The notes below the pieces were generated by a model. The model worked only from the letters and a program-made list of their open reading frames with translations. It was not told where the DNA came from and did no database searches. DNA of 41,265 nucleotides from Lutibacter sp. (GTDB taxonomy: Bacteria > Bacteroidota > Bacteroidia > Flavobacteriales > Flavobacteriaceae). The position numbers were made by a program, and so were the translations under genes. This document shows positions 1 to 7,981 of the stretch, one piece after another; positions within the stretch are counted from its first letter, which is position 1; each line of letters starts with the position of its first letter. The stretch lies in assembly GCF_013139515.1 (NCBI RefSeq), contig NZ_WTAR01000003.1:1-41265 (forward strand), written 5' to 3'.

Positions 1-836
1 CAGCATTTTATAACATTCAAAAGGGAAATGCTTCAGCTGAACGAATTTTAACAGTTTTAGAAACCAAAAATACCATTGTAGATAAACCAAATGCTTCAAA
101 AAAAGATACATTTAAAACTGCTATTTCTTTTGAAAATATTTCATTTAAATATTTAAATGAATATGTTCTTAAAGATTTCTCTTTACATATTCCAAAAGGG
201 AAAACAGTAGCTTTGGTTGGTCAATCTGGTAGTGGGAAATCTACACTTGCAAATTTAATTACACGTTTTTATGATGTAAATACTGGAGTAATTAAAATTG
301 ATGGAGTTGACATAAAAGACATTCAACAAAAATCACTGCGTAATTTAATGGGAATAGTTTCACAGGAATCAATTTTATTTAATGACACTGTTAAAAATAA
401 CATAAGTTTAGGTGTTGAAAATGAAACAATTGAACAGGTAATTGAAGCTTCTAAAATTGCGAACGCACATGAGTTTATTAAAGATTTACCTAACCAATAC
501 GAAACAAATATTGGTGACAGTGGAAATACGCTTTCTGGTGGACAAAAACAACGTTTAAGTATTGCGCGTGCTGTACTTAAAAATCCTCCAATAATGATTT
601 TAGATGAAGCTACTTCTGCACTTGATACCGAGAGCGAACAATTAGTACAAAAAGCACTAGAGAAAATGATGGAAAACAGAACGTCATTAGTTATTGCTCA
701 CAGGTTATCTACAATTCAAAAAGCCGATTTAATTGTAGTTATGAAAAAGGGTAAAATTGTTGAACAAGGTAAACACGAAGAGTTAATTACAAAAAAAGGT
801 GAATACTTTAAGCTAGTTACTATGCAATCTTTTTAA
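1..836 (+). CDS. ABC transporter, ATP-binding/permease (MsbA-like), C-terminal part
   Basis: The open frame runs in from before the window edge (frame set by base 3), so this is the C-terminal part of a longer protein. A TTG at 213 is internal, because homologous sequence continues upstream of it (linker, then the FENISFKY strand that begins an ABC domain). Visible ATPase motifs in order are Walker A GQSGSGKST (about 219-245), Q-loop VSQES, signature LSGGQKQR (about 530-553), Walker B IMILDEATSALD and switch AHRLST. The short stretch before the ATPase domain, ending in a linker with ASAERIL, is typical of exporters of the MsbA/lipid-flippase type with a fused membrane domain, so a half-transporter working as a homodimer in the inner membrane is likely. 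The substrate cannot be told. It is convergent with the next gene, 7 bp apart, with no terminator between them. Confidence 0.93.
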   Translation, partial: AFYNIQKGNASAERILTVLETKNTIVDKPNASKKDTFKTAISFENISFKYLNEYVLKDFSLHIPKGKTVALVGQSGSGKSTLANLITRFYDVNTGVIKIDGVDIKDIQQKSLRNLMGIVSQESILFNDTVKNNISLGVENETIEQVIEASKIANAHEFIKDLPNQYETNIGDSGNTLSGGQKQRLSIARAVLKNPPIMILDEATSALDTESEQLVQKALEKMMENRTSLVIAHRLSTIQKADLIVVMKKGKIVEQGKHEELITKKGEYFKLVTMQSF

Positions 837-843
837 ATAATTA

Positions 844-2274
844 TTAATTACTAACTATTTTCAATCCTAATTTCTCAGCTCTTTTAAGCATAAAAGCATA
901 AGCTTCATCATAATTATTAGTTATTTCACCTTCTAAAATTGCTTCTTTAATAGCATCTTTAATTGTTCCAATTTCTCGGCAAGGTTTTAAGTTAAAGGTT
1001 TCCATAATTAATTCACCAGAAATTGGTGGTTGAAAATTACGAACGTGGTCTCGTTCTTCAACTTCTTTAATTTTTTCTCGAACAATTTTAAAGTTGTTAT
1101 GGTACTTTTTAAATTTAGCAGGATTTTTAGTGGTAATATCAGCTTCACACAACGTCATTAAACTATCAATATCATCACCTGTATCAAAAATTAAACGTCT
1201 AACCGCTGAGTCAGTAACATCAGTTGCCAATACAATTGGACGAGAACTTAAATAGACCATTTTCTGAACAAATTTCATTTTCTCATTCAAAGGCATTTTT
1301 AACCGTTTAAATAATTTATACACCATTTTTGCACCTACAAATTCGTGGCTATGAAAAGTCCAACCAATAATAGTATCAAATTTTTTGGTAGGTGCTTTAC
1401 CAATATCATGCAAAAGCGCAGCCCAACGCAACCACAAATTATTGGTGTTCTCAGAAATATTATCTACCACTTCTAAAGTGTGGTAAAAGTTATCTTTATG
1501 CTTCTGCCCTTCTACTTCATCTACACCTTGTAAATTAGTAAGTTCAATTAAAAAACGTTCCAATAAACTTGTTTTATGAAGCAATAATAATCCAACTGAA
1601 GGAACTTTAGAAAGCATTATCTTATTAAATTCAACTATAATACGTTCACAAGTAATAATGTCTAATCTACTTGCATTTCGTTTAATTGCACTTAGTGATT
1701 CACTTTCAATATTGAAATTTAATTGAGATGAAAAACGTACAGCACGCATCATTCGCAATGGATCATCTGAATAGGTAATATCTGGATTTAAAGGTGTTTT
1801 TATGACTTTGTTTTGCAAATCATTTAATCCGTTAAAAGGATCTAGCAATGTTCCAAAATCTGTTTTATTTAAACTTAATGCCAACGCATTTATAGTAAAA
1901 TCTCGTCTATTTTGATCGTCTTGTAAAGTTCCATCTTCAACAACGGGATTTCTACTATCTTCATTATAAGACTCCTTTCTAGCGCCAACAAATTCAATTT
2001 CAATATCTTCAAAACGTAACATAGCTGTTCCGTATGTTTTAAAAACTTGTACTTTTGGGTTGTTAGGCAACAATTTTGCAACCTCTTTAGCTAAGTCAAT
2101 TCCGCTACCAATAGCTACAATATCAATATCGTCAGGAGTTCCTCGCTTTAAAAAATAATCACGTACAAAACCCCCAATAACATAGGTTTCTAATTGTAAA
2201 TTAGTGGATGCTTTTGATATATATTCAAAAATAGGATGCGTTAATGCATCTTTATAACTGTTGTTTATTGACAT
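844..2274 (-). CDS. cca: CCA tRNA nucleotidyltransferase / poly(A) polymerase family protein with HD domain
   Basis: This 476-residue protein should add or repair the 3' CCA end of tRNAs. The N-terminal class II nucleotidyltransferase head has GGFVRD (residues 34-39) and the metal-binding DDID (48-51), followed by the RRDFTINAL motif and the RMMRAVRFSSQL helix of the tRNA-binding neck. A C-terminal HD domain is marked by LLHDIGKAPTK near residue 290. Length and order match the bacterial CCA enzymes with a fused HD phosphohydrolase. It starts 3 bp after the stop of the threonylcarbamoyl-AMP synthase gene, so the two are almost certainly co-transcribed; both products act on tRNA. Poly(A) polymerase activity cannot be excluded from sequence, but CCA addition is the family default in Bacteroidota. 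Confidence 0.92.
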   Translation of the reverse strand: MSINNSYKDALTHPIFEYISKASTNLQLETYVIGGFVRDYFLKRGTPDDIDIVAIGSGIDLAKEVAKLLPNNPKVQVFKTYGTAMLRFEDIEIEFVGARKESYNEDSRNPVVEDGTLQDDQNRRDFTINALALSLNKTDFGTLLDPFNGLNDLQNKVIKTPLNPDITYSDDPLRMMRAVRFSSQLNFNIESESLSAIKRNASRLDIITCERIIVEFNKIMLSKVPSVGLLLLHKTSLLERFLIELTNLQGVDEVEGQKHKDNFYHTLEVVDNISENTNNLWLRWAALLHDIGKAPTKKFDTIIGWTFHSHEFVGAKMVYKLFKRLKMPLNEKMKFVQKMVYLSSRPIVLATDVTDSAVRRLIFDTGDDIDSLMTLCEADITTKNPAKFKKYHNNFKIVREKIKEVEERDHVRNFQPPISGELIMETFNLKPCREIGTIKDAIKEAILEGEITNNYDEAYAFMLKRAEKLGLKIVSN

Positions 2275-2277
2275 AAA

Positions 2278-2841
2278 TTAATTTCGAAGTACTATTAGCT
2301 CACCGTTATCAGCTACTTTTAATATGGTAGAAGATTTATCATTGACTACTTCGCTATGCAAATTTACAATATAGTCTACGCTATCCAAAATTGATTTATC
2401 TATTTCTTTAAAACATTTAGGAGTTTTATTTCCGCTAATATTTGCTGAAGTTGAAACTATTGGTTTCCCAAATGCAGTAATTAATTGCTTACAAAAATCG
2501 CTTTTAACAATTCTAATCGCCACAGAGTTATCTTTTGCCACCACATTTTTAGCTAAACCAATTGGATTGTTATAAATAATAGTTGTTGGTTTTGTAGTTT
2601 TTGACAAAAGACTTAAAATGTTTTCTGAAATTGTTGGAATGTATTTTTGAAGCATTTCAATACCATCAACTAAAATTATTAAACTTTTACTTTCGTTTCG
2701 TTCTTTAATCTTAAAAATAGTTCCCACAGCCTTTTCTGAAGTTGCATCACAACCAATTCCCCAAACAGTGTCAGTTGGATATAAAAGTATTTTTTGATTA
2801 TTTAATACTTCTAGAGATTTATTTAATTCTAACTTTAGCAT
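2278..2841 (-). CDS. tsaC: L-threonylcarbamoyladenylate synthase, short TsaC/YrdC type
   Basis: The enzyme makes threonylcarbamoyl-AMP from threonine, bicarbonate and ATP, the first step of the t6A37 modification of ANN-decoding tRNAs. The 187 residues cover only the YrdC fold: the YPTDTVWGIGCDA motif near residue 21, the KxRxxxK-like substrate loop (IKERNESKSL) and the STSANISG motif near residue 130. There is no C-terminal Sua5 domain, so it is the short TsaC form. The ATG start is 11 bp downstream of a candidate -7 box (TATTTTTG, minus strand, 2852-2859), so the leader would be very short. It is first in a two-gene unit with cca. Confidence 0.92.
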   Translation of the reverse strand: MLKLELNKSLEVLNNQKILLYPTDTVWGIGCDATSEKAVGTIFKIKERNESKSLIILVDGIEMLQKYIPTISENILSLLSKTTKPTTIIYNNPIGLAKNVVAKDNSVAIRIVKSDFCKQLITAFGKPIVSTSANISGNKTPKCFKEIDKSILDSVDYIVNLHSEVVNDKSSTILKVADNGELIVLRN

Positions 2842-2851
2842 ACTAATTTTG

Positions 2852-2859
2852 CAAAAATA
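2852..2859 (-). promoter_or_regulatory. candidate promoter -7 box for tsaC-cca
   Basis: TATTTTTG on the minus strand matches the Bacteroidota -7 consensus TAnnTTTG just upstream of tsaC. No TTG at the expected -33 spacing was found, because that region is occupied by the dapD terminator hairpin. Confidence 0.4.
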
Positions 2860-2880
2860 AACCTTTAAATAATAGTTATA

Positions 2881-2917
2881 AAAAAAACTTCAAAAAATAT
2901 TTTTTGAAGTTTTTTTA
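2881..2917 (-). terminator. intrinsic terminator of dapD
   Basis: Inverted repeat with arms AAAAAAACTTCAAAAAA and its complement around a two- to four-base centre, T-rich on both strands. It lies 20 bp after the dapD stop codon and before tsaC, so it separates the two minus-strand transcription units. Confidence 0.8.
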
Positions 2918-2936
2918 ATTTATTCTGAGTTTCTAA

Positions 2937-3752
2937 TTAAACTGCAACATCATTTTCACGAAGCGCATCATTTAATGAGGTTTTTTTATTAGTACTTTCT
3001 TTACGCTTACCAATAATCATAGCACAAGGAACATTAAACTCTCCTGCAGGAAATTGTTTTTTATAACTACCAGGAATTACTACAGAACGAGCAGGAACTC
3101 TCCCTTTCATTTCAATAGGTTTATCACCAGTAACATCAATAATTTTAGTGCTCATTGTTAAAACCACACCAGCACCTAAAACAGCTTCAGTTTCAACATG
3201 AACACCTTCAACAACAATACAACGAGAACCAACAAATACATTGTCTTCAATAATAACTGGAGCGGCTTGTAAAGGTTCTAAAACTCCACCAATACCAACT
3301 CCACCACTTAAATGAACATTTTTTCCAATTTGAGCACAACTACCTACTGTAGCCCAAGTATCAACCATAGTTCCTTCACCTACATAAGCACCAATATTTA
3401 TATAACTTGGCATTAAAATAGTTCCTGGAGCAATATAAGAACCGTGACGAGCAACTGCATGCGGTACAACTCTAATTCCTTTTTCTTTATAACCCGTTTT
3501 TAATGGAATCTTATCATGATATTCAAAAATACCAACTTCTAAAGTTTTCATTTTTTGTATAGGAAAATATAATACCACTGCTTTTTTCACCCATTCATTT
3601 ACTTGCCAGCCACCATCAATAGGTTCAGCTACACGAAGTGTACCACTATCTAATAAATTAACAACTTCACGAATTGTATTTTGAGTAATTTCTTCTTTTA
3701 ACAATTCTCTATTTTCCCAAGCGGCTTCTATAATTTTTTTTATTGCATTCAT
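2937..3752 (-). CDS. dapD: 2,3,4,5-tetrahydropyridine-2,6-dicarboxylate N-succinyltransferase
   Basis: The enzyme transfers succinyl from succinyl-CoA to tetrahydrodipicolinate in the lysine/meso-diaminopimelate pathway, feeding peptidoglycan and protein synthesis. The 271-residue protein has the DapD N-terminal helical domain followed by left-handed beta-helix hexapeptide repeats (GAYVGEGTMVDTWATVGSCAQIGKNV in the middle, then VVIEDNVFVGS and VLGAGVVLT). The stretch VVPHAVARHGSYIAPG is characteristic of DapD rather than the acetyl-dependent DapH. Length equals the usual DapD size. The gene is single, with a good promoter at 3775-3808 and its own terminator, and is divergent from ruvX. Confidence 0.96.
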   Translation of the reverse strand: MNAIKKIIEAAWENRELLKEEITQNTIREVVNLLDSGTLRVAEPIDGGWQVNEWVKKAVVLYFPIQKMKTLEVGIFEYHDKIPLKTGYKEKGIRVVPHAVARHGSYIAPGTILMPSYINIGAYVGEGTMVDTWATVGSCAQIGKNVHLSGGVGIGGVLEPLQAAPVIIEDNVFVGSRCIVVEGVHVETEAVLGAGVVLTMSTKIIDVTGDKPIEMKGRVPARSVVIPGSYKKQFPAGEFNVPCAMIIGKRKESTNKKTSLNDALRENDVAV

Positions 3753-3774
3753 TCTTTAAAAATTCTATTGAGCA

Positions 3775-3808
3775 CAAATATATAGTTTAAAAAAAAATTA
3801 TCGTTCAA
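3775..3808 (-). promoter_or_regulatory. dapD promoter (-7 TATATTTG, -33 TTG)
   Basis: On the minus strand a perfect TAnnTTTG box (3775-3782) is preceded by TTG at 3806-3808 with 23 bp between them, at the long end of the Bacteroidota spacing. The -7 box is 23 bp from the dapD ATG. The -33 side interleaves with the ruvX promoter on the other strand. Confidence 0.65.
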
Positions 3809-3814
3809 AATCAC

Positions 3815-3822
3815 TAAATTTG
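3815..3822 (+). promoter_or_regulatory. ruvX promoter -7 box
   Basis: TAAATTTG fits TAnnTTTG. Its last three bases are the TTG at 3820 that would be the most upstream possible ruvX start, so that TTG is promoter DNA and the true start lies downstream at 3850. Confidence 0.6.
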
Positions 3823-3849
3823 CACAACTTTAAAAATATCGTTAATATT

Positions 3850-4257
3850 TTGGCTCGAATTTTAGCTTTTGATTACGGAGAAAAAAGAACTGGCATTGCT
3901 GTAACAGATGAATTACAAATTATTGCATCAGGGTTAACTACAGTTAATACTAAAAAAATATTCTCTTTTTTAACTGAATATTTAAAAACTGAACGTGTAG
4001 AATTATTTATTGTTGGAGAACCAAAACAACTAAATAATACTGAAAGCGAAAGCGAACAATTTATAAGGCCATTCATTTTAAAATTAAGTCAAACATTTCC
4101 AAAAATTCCAATAAAAAGAGTTGACGAACGTTTTACTTCAAAAATGGCTTTTCAAAGCATGATTGATAGTGGTTTGAAAAAAAAACAACGTCAAAACAAA
4201 GCTCTTGTTGATGAAATTAGTGCAACCATTATTTTACAAACTTATTTAAATCAATAA
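3850..4257 (+). CDS. ruvX: Holliday junction resolvase-like protein RuvX/YqgF
   Basis: A 135-residue RNase H-fold nuclease-like protein of the YqgF family, linked in other bacteria to 16S rRNA 5'-end processing and to Holliday junction resolution. Visible motifs are ILAFDYGEKRTGIAVTDE (acidic residue of the RNase H core), LFIVGEPKQL, VDERFTSKMA and the C-terminal DEISATIILQTYL with the last catalytic acid. The frame is open from a TTG at 3820, but that TTG is part of a promoter box. The TTG at 3850 gives MARILAFDYGEK, the normal N-terminus of the family, and I chose it; it is a non-ATG start. It is divergent from dapD and converges on the pyruvyl transferase gene, 8 bp apart. Confidence 0.88.
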   Translation: MARILAFDYGEKRTGIAVTDELQIIASGLTTVNTKKIFSFLTEYLKTERVELFIVGEPKQLNNTESESEQFIRPFILKLSQTFPKIPIKRVDERFTSKMAFQSMIDSGLKKKQRQNKALVDEISATIILQTYLNQ

Positions 4258-4265
4258 TAAAAGGT

Positions 4266-5069
4266 TTAAAAAGGAAATGACTTTTTGAGTTTTTCTAAAT
4301 CTATCTCAATTTCATATTCTTCAAAAACATTTAGAATTTCATCTAAATTTTTAAATTCCTCAAATTGATAAGGAGTTTTATCTAAACGCCCTACCGATTC
4401 AAAATAATCTCTAAATTTAAAACCCGACCCAAAAACTTTATCTGAAAATTCTACCCAAACAGATGGTATCTTATATGCATCAGCAATAATTATCCCATGC
4501 AGTGAACTTGAAATAATTTTTTCGCACTTCAACATTTCATCAACAACTTTTAATGGGTTTTTATTTTGAACATCAATAATATTAATTGCAGGATTATTAG
4601 AAAATAGACTTTTTAATAATGAGTTATTTTTATCGTGATAATGAGGAATAATACCTAATTTATAGTGTGCTGTTTTATGTTTTGCAGGATATACTTCAGG
4701 TAACAATAATGCAGGATCACCATAAATTTTAGGACAATCTACACCAAGTTCAATCAATTTCGCTCTAGTTAAAGGACCTCTAACCGCTAAAACCTTTTTG
4801 GGAAGTTCATCACAAATTGAATCAGCAGAAATAAAACCACTTCCCCAAATAATAGAATTACGAGTACTTCTTTGCAGAATAGAACCTATCATAAAATAGT
4901 GTGTAAGTTTTCTACACTTTCTTTTCGATATTCTTTTAACTTTTTTTGAACCAAAAAAATTAGCAATTATTGGGTTTAAAATATCTCCAAAATTATTTCT
5001 ATGCGCATCATAAGAAAGGTAAATACTATTATTTTTATCTGATTTAAACCAAGGGAATTTAAAACTCAT
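4266..5069 (-). CDS. polysaccharide pyruvyl transferase family protein
   Basis: A 267-residue protein of the PS_pyruv_trans family, which transfers pyruvyl (ketal) groups from phosphoenolpyruvate to sugars of cell-surface glycans, or sometimes acts differently (CsaB/WcaK/ExoV relatives). Seen: an N-terminal YDAHRNNFGDILNPIIANFF segment (NxGD motif), GSIL and IWGSGFI strands, AVRGPLTRAKLIELG, YGDPALLLP and the C-terminal SSLHGIIIADAYKIPSVW signature. The frame is open to a GTG at 5108, but a -7 box (TACTTTTG, minus strand, 5111-5118) lies directly beside it. The ATG at 5069 gives MSFKFPWFKSDKN and leaves a normal leader, so I prefer it. No other glycan genes are near, so the substrate is unknown. 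Confidence 0.85.
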   Translation of the reverse strand: MSFKFPWFKSDKNNSIYLSYDAHRNNFGDILNPIIANFFGSKKVKRISKRKCRKLTHYFMIGSILQRSTRNSIIWGSGFISADSICDELPKKVLAVRGPLTRAKLIELGVDCPKIYGDPALLLPEVYPAKHKTAHYKLGIIPHYHDKNNSLLKSLFSNNPAINIIDVQNKNPLKVVDEMLKCEKIISSSLHGIIIADAYKIPSVWVEFSDKVFGSGFKFRDYFESVGRLDKTPYQFEEFKNLDEILNVFEEYEIEIDLEKLKKSFPF

Positions 5070-5110
5070 ATCTATATTTTTACCAAAATTACCTAAATTA
5101 AATAACACAA

Positions 5111-5118
5111 CAAAAGTA
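5111..5118 (-). promoter_or_regulatory. promoter -7 box of the pyruvyl transferase gene
   Basis: TACTTTTG on the minus strand matches TAnnTTTG and lies 42 bp upstream of the ATG at 5069. No clear -33 TTG is present. It decides against the upstream GTG start at 5108. Confidence 0.5.
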
Positions 5119-5211
5119 TCAGGTTTTATAAACTCTACTATTTTTTTATACTAAACTTTCATTTAATTTTCAGTTTAATGATAACTATTTCATTATTTAT
5201 CTAATCTTTTG

Positions 5212-5219
5212 TACTTTTG
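5212..5219 (+). promoter_or_regulatory. promoter -7 box of the def operon
   Basis: TACTTTTG matches TAnnTTTG, 17 bp before the def ATG, predicting a leader of about ten bases. A -33 TTG at good spacing is not obvious. Confidence 0.55.
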
Positions 5220-5236
5220 CAAACCAAAAAAAGAAT

Positions 5237-5821
5237 ATGATATTACCAATTATTGCATATGGCGACCCTGTTTTAAGAAAAGTAGGTATTGATGTTGATA
5301 AAGAGTACCCAAATCTTTCTCAACTTATTCAAAATATGCAAGAAACCATGGTAAATGCAAACGGTATTGGTTTAGCTGCGCCTCAAATTGGTAAAGCAAT
5401 TAGAATTTTTATTGTTGATACTTCTCCGTTTGAAAATGATAAAGATCTAGATGAAAATGAGCGTAATTTTTTAGCAACTTTCAAAAAGGTTTTTATTAAC
5501 GCTAAAATAATAAAAGAAGAAGGTGATGAATGGGCTTTTAACGAAGGCTGCTTAAGTATTCCTGATATTACTGAAGACGTATACAGAGAAGAAAAAATTA
5601 CTATTGAGTATTTAGATGAAAATTTTAAAAAACACACCGATGTACTAGACGGACTAGCCGCAAGAGTTGTTCAACACGAATACGATCACATTGAAGGAAT
5701 ATTATTTACCGATAAAATTTCATCATTAAAAAAACGATTAATTAAAAAGAAATTAGAAAATATTTCAAAAGGAAAAATAAATCCAAGTTACAGAATGAAA
5801 TTTCCTTTTCTAAAAAAATAA
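5237..5821 (+). CDS. def: peptide deformylase
   Basis: The enzyme removes the formyl group from the N-terminal methionine of new proteins. All three deformylase motifs are present: GIGLAAPQIG (residues 43-52), EGCLSIP (103-109, metal-ligand Cys105) and HEYDH (147-151, two His ligands and catalytic Glu). At 194 residues it has the usual Bacteroidota length; the loop around residues 64-80 is the family insertion. It is the first gene of a compact operon with the DUF5606 gene (7 bp gap) and mazG (3 bp gap), an order common in Flavobacteriaceae. Confidence 0.97.
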   Translation: MILPIIAYGDPVLRKVGIDVDKEYPNLSQLIQNMQETMVNANGIGLAAPQIGKAIRIFIVDTSPFENDKDLDENERNFLATFKKVFINAKIIKEEGDEWAFNEGCLSIPDITEDVYREEKITIEYLDENFKKHTDVLDGLAARVVQHEYDHIEGILFTDKISSLKKRLIKKKLENISKGKINPSYRMKFPFLKK

Positions 5822-5828
5822 GAATATT

Positions 5829-6248
5829 ATGGAATTAAAAGATATAGTTGCAATTAACGGAAAACCAGGATTATACGAAATTAAAGCACAATCTAAAGGT
5901 GGTATTATTGTAGAATCGCTAATTGATTCAAAAAGATTTCCAATTACTGTTACTCACAACATTAGCGCTTTAAACGAAATTGCAATTTATACGTATGAAG
6001 AAGAAATTCCGTTGCGAATTGTATTAAAAGGCATTGGTGAAAAAGAAAGTGGTAAAGAAGCTATTAGCCATAAAGAAAGTGGTACTATTTTAACTTCATA
6101 CTTTAGAGAAATATTACCAGATTTTGATGAAGAACGTGTATATACTTCAAATATTAAAAAAGTATTACAATGGTATAATTTATTAGCTTCAAAAAGCTTT
6201 GATTTTACAGCAATAAAAGAGGCCGAAGAGGAAACTGAAGAAGCTTAA
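5829..6248 (+). CDS. DUF5606 family protein
   Basis: A 139-residue conserved cytoplasmic protein of unknown function. The N-terminal half (MELKDIVAINGKPGLYEIKAQ, then GIIVESL and RFPITVTHNISALNEIAIYT) looks like a small beta-barrel domain and is the recognised DUF5606 region. The C-terminal half is helical and ends in an acidic tail rich in Glu. No signal peptide, membrane segment or catalytic motif is visible. Its fixed place between def and mazG suggests it is simply part of a conserved housekeeping operon in this family; no function should be read from that alone. Confidence 0.85.
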   Translation: MELKDIVAINGKPGLYEIKAQSKGGIIVESLIDSKRFPITVTHNISALNEIAIYTYEEEIPLRIVLKGIGEKESGKEAISHKESGTILTSYFREILPDFDEERVYTSNIKKVLQWYNLLASKSFDFTAIKEAEEETEEA

Positions 6249-6251
6249 TTT

Positions 6252-7031
6252 ATGAATACTCGCGAACAGCAATTACAAGCATTTGGTCGTTTATTAGACA
6301 TTATGGATGAGTTGCGCTTAAAATGTCCGTGGGATAAAAAGCAAACTTTTGAATCACTGCGGCATTTAACTATTGAAGAAACCTATGAATTAGGTGACGC
6401 AATTCTTAATAATGACTTACAAGAAATTAAAAAAGAGTTAGGAGACGTTTTACTTCACATTGTTTTTTACGCTAAAATTGGTTCTGAAACCAATGATTTT
6501 GACATCGCTGATGTTGCAAATTCTATTGCCGAAAAACTAATTTATCGTCACCCGCATATTTATAGCAATGTAGAAGTGAAGGATGAAGAAGAAGTGAAAC
6601 AAAACTGGGAAAAACTTAAATTAAAAGAAGGTAAAAACTCTGTTTTAGAAGGTGTTCCAAAATCGTTACCTGCTATGGTAAAAGCAAACAGAATTCAAGA
6701 TAAAGTTGCAGGTGTAGGTTTTGATTGGGAAAAACCAGCACAAGTTTGGGAAAAAGTACAAGAAGAACTTTCTGAATTAAATACTGAAATTAAGAAAGGT
6801 AATACAGATGCTATTGAAGCCGAATTTGGTGACGTTTTATTTTCAATGATTAATTATGCTCGTTTTATAAACGTAAATCCAGAAAATGCTTTAGAACGCA
6901 CCAATAAAAAATTTATCAATCGCTTTCAATTTTTAGAAAAAGAAGCTAAAAAAATTGGTAAAGATTTGCATGATATGTCACTCACTGAAATGGATGTATT
7001 TTGGAATGCATCAAAAAAATTCTACAAATAA
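6252..7031 (+). CDS. mazG: nucleoside triphosphate pyrophosphohydrolase MazG
   Basis: The enzyme hydrolyses (d)NTPs to the monophosphate plus pyrophosphate and is thought to clean the nucleotide pool. The 259 residues contain two MazG repeats. The first has CPWDKKQTFESLRHLTIEETYELGDAI followed by ELGDVLLHIVFYA (EExxE and ExxD metal-binding helices). The second has KVQEELSELNTEI and EAEFGDVLFSMINYARF. The DKVAGVGFDWEKP stretch between them is a MazG hallmark. Length matches E. coli MazG. Third gene of the def operon. No terminator hairpin is evident in the 60 bp before the next gene. Confidence 0.95.
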   Translation: MNTREQQLQAFGRLLDIMDELRLKCPWDKKQTFESLRHLTIEETYELGDAILNNDLQEIKKELGDVLLHIVFYAKIGSETNDFDIADVANSIAEKLIYRHPHIYSNVEVKDEEEVKQNWEKLKLKEGKNSVLEGVPKSLPAMVKANRIQDKVAGVGFDWEKPAQVWEKVQEELSELNTEIKKGNTDAIEAEFGDVLFSMINYARFINVNPENALERTNKKFINRFQFLEKEAKKIGKDLHDMSLTEMDVFWNASKKFYK

Positions 7032-7091
7032 AATCAGCTGTATTATTTCAATCAAAATATTTTTCTACCTTAGTAAAACAAATATACTATT

Positions 7092-7823
7092 ATGGAGAAA
7101 ATTGTAATTATAACTGGAGGGAATAGAGGTTTAGGTTTAGGCTTAGCAAGTGTTTATCATAAAAATGGCTATAGAGTAATTTCAATTTCAAAAAGTAACA
7201 TTGAAAAATTATATACTGTTGAACATTATCAATGTGATTTAAGCAAACCAGATACTATTGAAAATACAATGGTAGAAATATTTTCTCATTTTGATAAAAA
7301 TAACACTGTTAATTTAACGCTAATTAATAATGCTGGAAATTTAGGAACGGTAAATACTTTAGAAAACATTTCTCCATCAAATATTAGCTATACTATTCAA
7401 GTTAATTTAGTGGCTCCATTAATTTTAAATTCTCTATTTATAAAACTTTCAAAAGATTGGGATTGTAAAAAGCAACTATTCAATATTTCATCTGGTGCAG
7501 CTATTAACCCATATGAAAGCTGGGCTATGTATTGCTCTTCAAAAGCAGGTGTAGACATGATGACTAAAGTACTTTCTAAAGAACAAAAAGAGGTGCAAAA
7601 CGGTGTAAGTATTGTTTCTATTTACCCAGGAATTGTTGACACAGATATGCAAGCTGAAGCAAGAAACACACCCAAAGAAAATTTCAAGTCAGTTCAACGG
7701 TTTATTGATTTTCATGAACACGGTGAATTAATTTCACCTAATGAAGTTGCTACTAAAATTTACCATTTAGATATTTCTGGTGAATTAAAAAACGGGCGAA
7801 TTTTAGATATAAGAAACGTATAA
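7092..7823 (+). CDS. short-chain dehydrogenase/reductase (YueD/sepiapterin reductase-like)
   Basis: A 243-residue classical SDR using NAD(P)H on an unknown carbonyl substrate. Seen: cofactor loop TGGNRGLG (residues 8-15), NNAG (79-82), active-site Ser at 133/134, and Tyr147-x3-Lys151 (YCSSK), followed by the YPGIVDTDMQ loop. The PGxVDTxMQ stretch and general layout resemble benzil-reductase/sepiapterin-reductase-like SDRs, which is only a family hint. The stop codon runs directly into the A-tract of the former terminator (7822 on) that was split by the insertion sequence, so the 3' end of its transcript has changed relative to an ancestor without the IS. Confidence 0.88.
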   Translation: MEKIVIITGGNRGLGLGLASVYHKNGYRVISISKSNIEKLYTVEHYQCDLSKPDTIENTMVEIFSHFDKNNTVNLTLINNAGNLGTVNTLENISPSNISYTIQVNLVAPLILNSLFIKLSKDWDCKKQLFNISSGAAINPYESWAMYCSSKAGVDMMTKVLSKEQKEVQNGVSIVSIYPGIVDTDMQAEARNTPKENFKSVQRFIDFHEHGELISPNEVATKIYHLDISGELKNGRILDIRNV

Positions 7824-7831
7824 AAAAAGCA

Positions 7832-7840
7832 GCCAATTGG
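7832..7840. repeat. target site duplication, left copy
   Basis: GCCAATTGG, identical to 9234-9242. The core CCAATTGG is itself a palindrome, the centre of the original terminator. Confidence 0.9.
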
Positions 7841-7857
7841 TAGTCATGGTCGGAAGA
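7841..7857 (+). repeat. IS left terminal inverted repeat
   Basis: TAGTCATGGTCGGAAGA, a perfect 17-bp match to the reverse complement of the right end. Confidence 0.93.
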
Positions 7858-7882
7858 TTTTTTCTTCCGACTTTTCTATTTT
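7849..7882 (+). terminator. inward-facing hairpin at the IS left end
   Basis: The arms GTCGGAAGA (7849-7857) and TCTTCCGAC (7863-7871) enclose a five-T loop and are followed by TTTTCTATTTT, the form of an intrinsic terminator for transcription entering from the dehydrogenase gene. It would shield the transposase gene and stand in for the broken host terminator. Confidence 0.6.
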
Positions 7883-7981
7883 ATAAAGGATCACAAAGTA
7901 AATTAATCATCTGATTCTCAATTATTTACCTTGCGTGTTTGACATAATTTTCGTATCTTAATATCTGCTAATCAGTTTATT

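Noticed and set aside
7939-7964. TTGACA plus TAATAT as a sigma-70-type promoter for the transposase
   Set aside because: The spacing is only 14 bp, too short for a normal sigma-70 promoter, and Bacteroidota use a different consensus.
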